From Calocera cornea HHB12733 (taxonomy: Eukaryota; Basidiomycota; Dacrymycetes; Dacrymycetales; Dacrymycetaceae), in the NCBI GenBank assembly GCA_001632435.1, contig KV423929.1, positions 1 through 64,000 of the forward strand: DNA of 64,000 nucleotides. The letters are read 5' to 3'. Within the stretch, counting starts at the first letter, position 1, and the number at the start of each line of letters is the position of its first letter. A model generated the notes under the pieces. It saw only the letters and a list, made by a program, of their open reading frames with translations, did not search any database and had not been told where the DNA came from. Both the position numbers and the translations under genes were made by a program. Shown piece after piece: positions 33,139 to 42,930 of this stretch.

Positions 33139-34783
33139 TCACAGGTCCAGGCCCAGCTGGAGATCCTTGATCTTGACAAACTTGCCCGTCCGCATGCTCT
33201 CGTTCGCCGCGAGCCCCACAGCGAGCGCGGCCGTCCCGTCCCTCTCGGTGGCCGCCTGCTTGCTCGCGTCGCCCGTGTCGACGACATCGCCAGGCCTTGG
33301 GCCGAACAGAACGTTGAGCATGCGCTTGTCGCCGCCGCCATGGCTCCCGTGCTCGGCGACGATGGGCAGCTCGCGCGCGGGTTCCCACAGCGGCTGGAGC
33401 GTGACCTTGCTCGGTCCCGGGTTCGGAAGGGGCGCCGTGCCGTGCACCGCGCCGCCGGAGGTCGCTGGGCCCTTCTTGAGCCTGTGCGTCTGTGGGACGG
33501 GAGAGAACGTACGGTCAGAGTCTAGGTCTGGTACGGGTACGGAGGCGGGGGCGCAGCCCGCGGAAGGGAGGTGACGTACGCTCTCGACGACCTCGAGCTC
33601 CAGCCGCCCCTTGGTCCCGTTGAACATGACGCGGTAGCCCTCCCAGGGCGAGTATGCGGTCTAGCGCGCAGGATCAGCATGTATGCATATATGTGGGTTT
33701 CGGTGAGCAGGAGGGGAAGGAAACGACACCCACCAGGTGGTACGTCATCACCGCGTCGTTGTCGTACTTGACAAGCAGGCCGACATCGTCCTCGATCGTG
33801 ATACCCGGTTGGAAGCACTGCGCCGGGTCAGCTGCGTTCGACCAGCACACACCGAGCACTCACGTTCCGGTCCCGCTCGTATCCGTCCACCGCATGCGCC
33901 TCCTTCCCATACAGCCTGCTCAAGTTATCGTCCGTGTCGATATGAATGGCGAACGGGTCCTCTTTGGCCTCCTCGCTGCCCGTAGCGCGGGCGTACCCCT
34001 TCGCCCACCCCTCCTGCTTCCCGCCGCCCTTATCCCCATAGAACGCCAACCTCCCCATCCCCGCGACCTCGACGGGCATAGCGTCGATCCACCAATTCAC
34101 CAGATCAAAATGGTGCCCGCTCTTGTGGATCATGAGCCCGCCCGAGTTGGCCTTGTCCGCATGCCACCGCTTGAAGTAGTCCGCCCCGTGGACGGTGTCC
34201 AGCAGCCACTCAAAGTGCACGCTTATGACCTTGCCGATCGCGCCCTGGGCGATCGTCCGCTTCACCAGCTCGTGCGTAGGGTTGTACCGGTAGTTGAACG
34301 TCACCGTGACGTGCTTGCCCGTGCGCAAGACCGTCTCGTTGATCCGCCGGCACTTCTCGATCGTCGTTGTCATCGGCTTCTCCGTGAGCACGCGCACTGC
34401 ACCCGGCATCAGCATCAGCCCCATCACACCATACCCGTCCGGCCCGCACACGGGCAAAACAGCTGCACAGAAACACAACACTCACAGCCCATCTCCAGCG
34501 CCGGCACGACATACCTATCATGGAACTGGTCCACGGTCGTGATCACGACAAACTGCACCTTCTCCTTCTGGACCATCTCCTTGAACTGGTCCGGGTGGTA
34601 GATCGCTGCCTGCGGCTGGCCGAGCGACGCGAGCACCTCGTTGTAGTACGCTGCGCGCACGTGGTTCACGTCCGCCAGAGCGACGATCTGCGAGGAGGGG
34701 CGCTCGGCGATCCCGCGCAGGAACATGAGCCCGCGCGAGCCGGTGCCGACGAGCGCGACGCGCTCGATGGAGGGGGTCGACAT
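33139..34783 (-). CDS. Gfo/Idh/MocA-family oxidoreductase, long form
   Basis: Predicted 448-residue NAD(P)-dependent dehydrogenase. Five exons: 34783-34486, 34396-33864, 33817-33734, 33660-33580, 33489-33139; phases close exactly. The Rossmann fold opens ERVALVGTGSRGLMFLRG, then VALADVN, VVITTVDQFHDRY and VLTEKPMTTTIEKCR (EKP motif with catalytic Lys). The C-terminal domain has FNYRYNPTHELVK, SGGLMIHKSGHHFDLVNWW (His/Asp of the active site) and KAANESMRTGK-like LAANESMRTGK near the end. It is distant from the other Gfo/Idh/MocA gene at 17-18 kb (different length and exon pattern), so not a recent duplicate. The GHHFDLVNWW signature is usual for sugar or oligosaccharide dehydrogenases of this superfamily. 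Divergent from an MFS transporter across a 1.7-kb spacer. Confidence 0.88.
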
Positions 34784-36472
34784 GCTTGTTGCTGCTGTTG
34801 CTGACGGTGGTGTGAGAGCGGCGATGGTGGTGGTGGTGGTGGAGAGGACGTAAGGGTCGGCTGAAGCCAGGGACGTGTCGTCACCAGCCTGTAATGTATC
34901 CTCGACGCGGACCGAAGGCGCAGGACAGTTCAGTTCTCCGACCGCTAAAGTACACCGTACGACCTAGCGATGTCCCTTCCATCATCCCACCATCGCCGGC
35001 CCGCCCGGCCCGGCAGGCAGCCTAGCACCTCTCTCGCCCGAAGGGGAAGTCCCGCCGGCCCAGCCTACACCCAGCGCCCAGCGCCCAGGACCCAGCACCC
35101 CGATGCTCACAGGGGGGTCAGGGCGCGGGGCAGGTGTTGTCCCGAACGGGCCAAGGGCTTGATGCGCCCTCGGCGGTCGGCGGGAGATTGTGCCTTCGAC
35201 TGTTAGGGTGGGTCCTTGGCCCCTTGGGAGCTTGGCGCCCATTACTATTTTGCGGGGTCTGGGGATGGGCCGGTTCGGACGGGGGATGGGATGGGATTAT
35301 CCCGATCCTGGGTGGGGAGCTGGCATTTCTGCAGCACGAGCAGGGGATGTTGACGCAGAGTAACTAACTAGGATATGCTACATAGACTGTAGGAGTTGCG
35401 GAGGGGGCAGCGCCGGCCGAGCGTCCGATTGGTCCGCCGACTGTGTACATAATCAACACCACGCATGGCACGGAGGGTGACTGCCCAAGAAACCCGCCGA
35501 TGGCTTCGGTGCCTTCGGTGCCTTCCGAGTCGGCCACTCCTTCTGCACAGCCGCCAGCATCCCGCCCTTTCCCCGTGGGGCAAATCTGATTTCCCCGGCC
35601 TCCTTCGCACCGTTTCTCACGCTTCTGTCGCCGAAGAAACGGGGGCACGTCGCGAGGGCAAGCTAATATTTTCGCTTGTCGGGGGTCGGGGGTCGGGGGT
35701 CGGGGGAACAACTGGCCGGGTGGCCGACTGGGTCGTTTGAGGGCGGGTGCATTGCTCATCATTCAGTCGATCGACCGCGCTGCGAGTCTCACAGGCGGGG
35801 TGGTGCACGGTGCGATGCGATGCGATGCGATGCGCGTTGTACTACTCACACTCACTACTCAGTACTATTTGCGTCTGCCTGTCTGCAAGGGCGGCTGCGG
35901 AGGCTCATGGCGCGACTCCTGTTGCTTCCTTCCTTTGGGGGGGGGGATCATGATTCATCCGCGGCTCACGATAGAGTCGTCGTGGGCGATCAGATCCATC
36001 AATAGGGTCCGCCCTCAGCCTGAGCCCGCTTCCGGGAATCATTCCGGGGACCCCTGTGGCACATGCAGTCATGCACTCATGCAGGCACCCCCAGTCCCGC
36101 CTCTCCCTCCCCCACCACTCCAGCATCCACTGTATTATTGCCCCGCCTCCCTCCCTCTCCCCTCCTCCTCCTCATTCACCCTATTTACGGCTCCTGTCAG
36201 CCCTCCCCGCTTGGCACTGACAGTTACCCCACGGGGCCACGCAGCGCACACCCCGGTCCGCGCGGTCCGCCCATTCAACACCTGCTGAAATAGCCACGGA
36301 ACCCACGGCCAAATCTGGGGACTTTCACCGCAGCAGCGCAGCTCTGAAGAACCACCAGCTCCCTCAGCGCAACTCCAGGCGACCCGTACAACGCGCTTGT
36401 GCCTACCCTGGTCTTGAGCTCTTCTTGCCTGTTCCCCACACCACCTAGCAAGCAGTCCCAATCACAGCAAGC
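34784..36472. other. Divergent promoter region, oxidoreductase/MFS
   Basis: 1.7 kb without a supported gene, between the starts of two divergent genes. It contains a TCGGGGG tandem run (35679-35706), a GATGC run near 35813-35833 and pyrimidine-rich stretches (36140-36180). It could serve as a shared control region (inference). Confidence 0.45.
35679..35706. repeat. TCGGGGG tandem repeat
   Basis: Four consecutive TCGGGGG units in the divergent spacer; G-runs of this spacing could form a G-quadruplex. Confidence 0.75.
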
Positions 36473-38262
36473 ATGTCCGACCCCGCCGCCCCCGTCTCCG
36501 GCAAGGACGACGTGTCGATCGCGACGTCCGCTTACGAGGAGAGCAAGCCCTCGCTCGACGTCGCGCACCTCGAGAACGGCGCGCACGCGCACCACCACAC
36601 GCTCGAGGAGATCAAGGAGCTCGACGAGGCCGCGCTCGTCCTCGAGGAGGCGGGCAACGTCCAGTACTCCATCGCCGAGGACCGCCGCGTCCTGCGCAAG
36701 ATCGACCTTTGGGTTCTGAGTGCGTCTTTCTCTCTCTTCCTGCGAGTGAATGAAAACAAGCGCTTACGGGATTACGTGCCGTCTCGCAGCGCCGATGCTG
36801 CTCGTCTACTTCCTCCAGCAGATGGACAAGTCCTCCGTCTCCTACGCATCCGTGTTCAACCTCCAGGCAGAGACCGGCCTCGTTGGCAACCAGTATGCCT
36901 GGCTCACCTCCATCGTCTACGTCGCCCAGCTCGTCTTCCAGCCCCTCTCCTCGTTCGCCCTCGTCAAGCTGCCCGTAGGCAAGTGGGTCTTGTTCAACGT
37001 CTTCTGCTGGGGTGTCTGTGTCGTAAGTTCTGCACCACGATAGATCGACTATCTCGCTGATAGTTTCCCAGGCGTGCATGGGCGCAGCCAAGAACTTTGC
37101 GGGGCTCATCACTGCCCGCTTCTTCCTCGGCGTGTTCGAGGCCACCGTCGCCCCGTCCTTCATCGCCATCACGCAGATGTGGTGGCGCCGGCGCGAGCAG
37201 ACATACCGGACGATCTCGTGGAACGCGTCGAACGGGTTCGCGTCCATCTTCGGGCCGCTCGTCGCCTTTGGCGTCGGGCACGTCAACAACCGCAACATCC
37301 TCCCCTACCAGGGCATCTTCATCTTCCTCGGCTGCCTCACCGTGGCCTGCTGCCCGATCGTCGCCTTCATGCTCCCGGACAACCCGACGACGGCCCGCTT
37401 CCTCAAGAACGGCAACGACCGCGTGATCGCGATCGAGCGGCTGCGCTCCGGCAACATGGGTACGGAGAACAAGACGTGGAAGTGGTCCCAGTTCTGGGAG
37501 ACAATGCGCGACGTCAAGACGTGGCTGTGGGCGCTGCTCCTCTTCCTCGTGGCCTGCCCCTCAGGCGGCATCTCCGCCTTCGGAGGGCTCATCGTCCAGG
37601 GATTCGGGTTCGACAGCTTCACCACCATCCTCTTCCAGATGCCCTTCGGTGCCATCACCGTGCTCTCCATCGCGGTCACCTCGTGGGTCACGAACAAGAT
37701 CAAGCTTCGCTTCCCGGTCATCGCGTTCATGGCCCTCTTCCCCATCGCCGGCGCAGTCGCCATCCGCCAGCTGCCGCGGAACAACCAAGCCGGCCTGCTC
37801 ACGGCGTACTACATGGTCTCCTTCCTCGGGTGCCTGCAGCCGCTGCTCTACTCCTGGTCCAACCTCAATGCCTCGGGCCACACCAAGAAAGTCACCACCA
37901 CAGCCATACTCTTCATCGCGCAGTGCGTGGGCAACATCGTTGGCCCGCAGGTGTACCTCGCGCAGGAAAAGCCCTTCTACTACACAGGCATCGCCGTCGA
38001 CCTCGGCTGCTGGTGCGCGCTCATCTTCGTCATCCTCGGCACGGCCGCCTACCTCCACTACCTCAACAAGAAGCAGGAGAAGCGCCGCATCGCCGCCGGA
38101 CGCCCGGGCCACGTCGTCGACACGAGCATCATGACGCTCGAGGAGGTCGAGAAGCACAGGCAGCACCAGATCGCCACGGGCCAGGTCGAGATAAACACGA
38201 ACGACCATGCGTTCGAGGACCTCACCGACTTCCAGAACATGGACTTTATGTATGTGCTGTAG
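36473..38262 (+). CDS. MFS transporter, anion:cation symporter (Dal5/allantoate permease-like)
   Basis: Predicted 556-residue plasma-membrane permease of the ACS branch of the major facilitator superfamily, which in fungi includes allantoate, nicotinate and other organic-anion permeases. Exons: 36473-36719, 36790-37022, 37072-38262. A ~75-residue hydrophilic, His-containing N-terminus precedes TM1 (PMLLVYFLQQMDKSSVSYAS, the typical ACS LxxxDRxxxxxA-type loop). Then LVGNQYAWLTSIVYVAQL, GLITARFFLGVFEATVAPSF and WWRRREQTYRT (loop 4-5 signature). A hydrophilic centre is followed by six more hydrophobic segments, from TWLWALLLFLVACP to CALIFVILGTAAYL. The C-terminus is a ~70-residue charged tail. 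Close family matches in litter fungi are often amplified. The substrate is not predictable. Confidence 0.88.
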
Positions 38263-38942
38263 AGGCCCGAAATACCGGGCACGGGGAGGTGTTATGATTG
38301 GACATAACTGCTGGCTGCGGGGCTGGGAAGAAGGGTGCAGCACCAGGAGAGAGCGCGGCCGGTGTATGTAGGAGGAGCAAAATATCTAGCTACGGGGCCT
38401 TGGGCTGTGTATGATCTTCTTGATTTACGATTATCAATGCGAAACGGCACTTGTGATGCCACGGATGCTACGATGTTGGACACCGCGTCCCCGGGGAGAC
38501 CGAGCGTGCTCTGAGCTCTCCCCGTCGATCACCAGCGGTGCGGCGCCTCGCACTGTATATGTATCAGGGATCGGAGGCGTCTGGCGTTTGGTGTGGCATG
38601 CATCGGCTTCGCACGGCGTGGTGTCGATCTGCTTCGGGCCAGGGGCGGTCGAGGAATGCTGCGACTATTGGACCCGGGGCAGAAAAGCGTGTACTTACGA
38701 TCACATCCTGCGCAGCTACATGACAGTCGCTGGGATCCGCCGATATATGTATAGTCCTCGTCTGCGAGCAGGGTGCTGACGCGACCTGGGCGACGGCTGG
38801 CCTGTCCGGATAAAGTCGGCCTATGTGATAAGCGCGGCGAAACCTCGTTCACCGAGCTTCTCGTTCTATATTTTTTGCATAACTAGTGGGTGCAGGAGTT
38901 AAAATCGAATCGGTCATGTTCTGCGCATGCTGCCTGTGAAGA
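38263..38942. other. Spacer, no gene seen
   Basis: 3' flank of the MFS gene up to element B. Only short, unbiased open frames. Confidence 0.4.
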
Positions 38943-40297
38943 CATGGGGCGATGATGCGGAAGCAATTGTATGGGGGACGTGTCAAATGCGATGGACATG
39001 TCCCCAAAACATATGACGGCGACTTGGCGAAGTTGGTTCAGCGAACGGAAGCGTTGGTCTATGACCGGCTGCCTAGTACTTCCTGCCCTACTGGAGTCGC
39101 TGTTTCGAGTCTCGGGGTGGGAATAATATGGATTTCTCATTCTGGGTCCCCTGGATGACTAGTGAAGGGGGACCCTAAACAAAGAACTGGGCGGCGGGCC
39201 GGGGAGAGGCGAGACACCTCCTTTTGTCGCCATTGCCCTTGTCAACAGGTATGTTACCCTGCTTACTCTATAATGAGCTGTTCTAAGCTGTTCTATATAG
39301 TAATTTCTTGTCAGAGATGCGGTTCCAGCCAAAAACGGAAGCAATTGTGTGCTAGGTGGGCAAACGAGACGGGGGGGAAACCTCGTGGATGAAGTATGCT
39401 TGCTGAGCGGTCACACCTATCAGGGGATTCTGGGTGGAGATGGAAGTCAGCATGGGCCAAGAAACGAACGCATGCTCGCGTCTTTCGGTTGGAGTTCCTC
39501 TCCAAAACCGAGCTCAGTCTTCTCGCAACCCCGACTCCATGGCTGGCACTGATCCGTTTGCAAGGCACACAAGCACATTTAGATATTCAACAGCTCAGTG
39601 ATTCGAACATACATCTGGGCGTGGTGATCTGAGATGACGATGAAACGATGTGGTTAAACTTGTGTCATGGTTTGGCTCCTATGACCACTTCTTTGACGAT
39701 TTCGTCGTGCGACGTCAGAAAAGGGCTATCGGTCTGCATGTGCAGAGCGACAGTCGCAGCAGCAGTATAATTGATTCAGTGAACGAAGCGTGCGGCAGGA
39801 AACTCGCTGATTGTTGGAGCTTTCCGTGGTGTGCAAGAGGAATACGGAGGGTCCCCCCCGTGTCGGATGTTTGCCCACCTGGTAGCACACAATTGCTTCC
39901 TTTTTTGGCTGCAACCGCCTCTGTGACAAGATATGGTTATGATGTGTTTGTTCAAGAGCTTAGAGAGAGTACGCAGAGTAGCATACATACTATTGACAAG
40001 GGCAATGGCGACAAAAGGAGGTGTCTCGCCTCTCCCCGGCCCGCCGCCCAGTTCTTTCTTTAGGGTCCCCCTTCACTAGTCATCCAGGGAACCCAGAATG
40101 AGAAATCCATATGATTCCCACCCCGAGACTCGAAACAGCGACTCCAGTAGGGCAGGAAGTACTAGGCAGCTGGTCATAGACCAACGCTTCCGTTCGCTGA
40201 ACCAACTTCGCCAAGTCGCCGTCATATGTTTGGTGGGCAGCTCCATCGCATTTGGCATGTCTCTCCCGTACAATTGCTTCCGTGTCATCGCCCCATG
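38943..40297. mobile_element. Foldback (long-TIR) element B, inverted relative to A
   Basis: About 1.36 kb. Its core (39400-39890) is the reverse complement of the core of element A, and its arms (38960-39400 and 39890-40290) match those of A. Tips are mirror images: CATGGGGCGATGATGCGGAA at the left, and the reverse complement of CATGGGGCGATGACACGGAA at the right. Arms of A and B differ at the outermost 80-90 bp. No transposase frame. It ends about 230 bp from the stop codon of RBR copy 2. Confidence 0.8.
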
Positions 40298-40528
40298 CTC
40301 AATGGGCACTATCTCGGCCACTCTCGACTAAGTATTCTTATCGGCTGGTCATGTCACAGTCCGAGAATGGGCAGCCCGTATGGCCAAGCTACGAAGCCAC
40401 GCTTTCGACTCTCGGTTCCAGTCAGCGAATGTGTTCCAAATTCCCCATGACTTTCTTGACATATTCGGGGTACAGGAAGGCCCGAAGCGCCAGGTTACGG
40501 TGCGCGCCGTACTTACTGTGCTACAGGT
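40298..40528. other. Flank of element B shared with half-element C
   Basis: ACTCTCGACTAAGTATTCTTATCG and GCCAAGCTACGAAGCCACGC resemble the sequence following half-element C (29430-29560). No gene. Confidence 0.5.
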
Positions 40529-42761
40529 TCAGGTCGCACAGGTCTTGTAGTGAACTCGAACAGCTTCCGATACCTCGTTTTGGTCTTGCGAGCGAATGAT
40601 GAGGGCACCGCATCGATAGCAAAAATGTCTGGCGTGGTATGAGCATTGGTCCGGCAAGGAAGACAAATGAAATCTAACGCATAGCAACCTGGGGCGATGC
40701 ACTGGGTGCACTAAGTCAGATCACTTTGCCGCCACAACAATGCATGCACGTACCGTTATGTGATCACACCCTTCTGATCTCTCGATCCTTGCACCGCAGC
40801 CTGCAAGCGAAGTCAAGATCCGATAGCAAATACATCAGCGCCGCGCACCACCAGGACACATCTTCCAGCCATTCTGCTCCATCGTTTGTGCCAGCTCGAA
40901 TGTGCCTACAAGTCTCTTGAGCATGGGAACTGCCTTTGCCTGGTTAAACGTCGTACTAACCATCGCATGTATGCGTTTGCCCATATACAACCGGGTGTTC
41001 ACAGTTCCGGCACCATCGGTTGTCACACTCACCGAACGGGCATGAGATCTGGTCTTCGGCAAGGAAATCGGTTCGATCTATCATGCCGCTTTGGCCACAT
41101 CTGCTCAAGAGATGAGACAATCACAGATAGACAATGAGCGCTGAGGCCTGCTACCTTCGGCAGGTAATGAATACCGCAAACGCCTCGACTTCCGATCTCT
41201 CCCATCGTTGGATGACTTCTTCCGGTAGATCGAACGTCTTTGCAGCGTCCAGGGAGATATCTGTATTCTGGGTTAGCGGACTAACCAAGGGTATTATGAA
41301 CCAGGTACTCGCAATTACGCGTATCTGGATCGGATGCCGAGCACGATGGGCATGGGATGGGCAACATTCCCTCTTGAACACGACTGGATATGGTACCTAT
41401 TAGGGAGTCGGAACAAAACTCGTGGCCACAATCCAGTCGAATGGCAATGTTGTAGTCTTCGTCTTCCAGACAGATACCGCATCGAAATACCTTTGGCAAT
41501 GCGTCAGGATCTTCCTCCACGAAGAACTCCGCGTATGCACGGTACTCTTAGGATGAACCCACCTCCGACACACCAAATATTTGGCCATTGATGGCACCTT
41601 CACTCGACGAGTAATCTTGCCAAAGACGCCAGAGGTGTCCAATGGCGTCGCTTTCATCGGAAAGCATCATTAGAGGTATGCTGAGACCATGGTAGGTCGC
41701 GTTGGATCCAGCCTGCGGATCGAAGACTACCCAGAGACGTCCTGCTTCAGGAGATATGGAAGATTTGAGCAGAATCACAACAGCATGGATGTTGCCGCGT
41801 GAAAGCAGCAATGCCGGCGAGCGAGGACTCCTGGCAGCACGGCTCGATAATAACCTATGGGGTGATCCGTCGCGGAAGCGGAACAACGATGAAAACGCTT
41901 ACGCCAGCATTGTTCCAATTTCTGATTGTTGCAATGAAACAGAACCGAGGAATGTCTCGTGTTGGTGGAGCAGTTGGAGATTGGTGGGAATTATGTCGTC
42001 GAGCACCATATCTCTGATAGTCTGAGAGGGATTGGGTGAAACAGCATACGGGTCACGAACGAGAGATGTACCGTCACAAAAGATTTCTGCATTATGGCGT
42101 ACGCAAGTGGTGGGCCCGTTAGTTGTGTGAGTTGCATAACGAACACCTGGTCGATGAACAGCTGACATGCCGGATAACGCTGCTCCAGACTGATAGGATC
42201 ATAATTCGGAATGAAAATGCCGATTATGCCGTCCACGGTGTATTCTTCAGTTCTGGCGGGCTGTACCTCCTGCGTCAGCGAAACAGCCATCCGACCTGGA
42301 GTAATGGGAAGAGAATCCTCAAGCGGTAGCTTCTGGCTCCATTCGTTCGGTTGCTCCAACTCCGCAAACTGTAAGGCCCGCTGTTCGACCGGCAAACCAT
42401 ATTCAGGATCTAGATGCACTTGCACATATCTTGAAGCTGTCCGAAATGAGTTACGTCTCTTTGATATACGAATGGCACATACCAGGTCTCGAGTAGTTGC
42501 GGGACCTCGTCAATTTGCGTGTAGGCCGAGAAGCACTCGGTCCGCCAGACGAGACAAATGGAGATGGCTCGAGTGGATCCTGAAGAGCGAGTGACCGGTA
42601 AACCTCATCCCCAAGGACTGGTTCGCTTTCGGCATATCTTGAGACTGCACCAGATGAACCACTTCTCTCTGATGAAACAGTGGCACAGAGGAGTAGAACA
42701 TACCAGGTCTTGACTCAGTACGTTTCTTCGTGATCTTGCGAGTGGATTGGGAGGCGCCCAT
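40529..42761 (-). pseudogene. RBR-type E3 ligase (copy 2) with in-frame stop
   Basis: Eleven exons: 42761-42704, 42644-42483, 42436-42072, 42021-41903, 41854-41313, 41260-41155, 41100-40961, 40905-40849, 40800-40754, 40701-40679, 40628-40529. The phases close to 573 codons, but TAA at 41550-41548 interrupts exon 5 just after GQIFGVSE and before RING1. Alternatively a 36-bp intron (GTGGGT..GCGGAG) would remove it in frame; that is unusually short. N-terminus MGASQSTRK (myristoylation-like). RING1 is CGICLEDEDYNIAIRLDCGH, the IBR SCPFGECDNRWCRNC, and RING2 CGARIERSEGCDHIT with intact FCYRCG. The intron after DTRN starts GCGAGT where copy 1 has GTGAGT (GC-AG type). Exons 6-10 are identical in length to copy 1. 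I call it a probable pseudogene, since all other sites are intact. Confidence 0.7.
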
Positions 42762-42930
42762 CCTTCTAGGCGAAAGATAGGTGACAAGATGGTGAAGATT
42801 CACCCACAAAGGCGCCAGCTCACGCAGCGTCTATATAGTCCGGCCGATAGTCACGGCAAGTAAAAGATAAGCGCTGACATTCTGATGGACGGGAATCCGA
42901 GCCACGTGCACACAGGGGCTGCGCATGCAG

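Noticed and set aside
37074..38297. 407-codon frame overlapping the MFS gene
   Set aside because: Shifted frame of the transporter; His/Arg/Pro-rich, as expected from GC-rich third positions, with no membrane segments.
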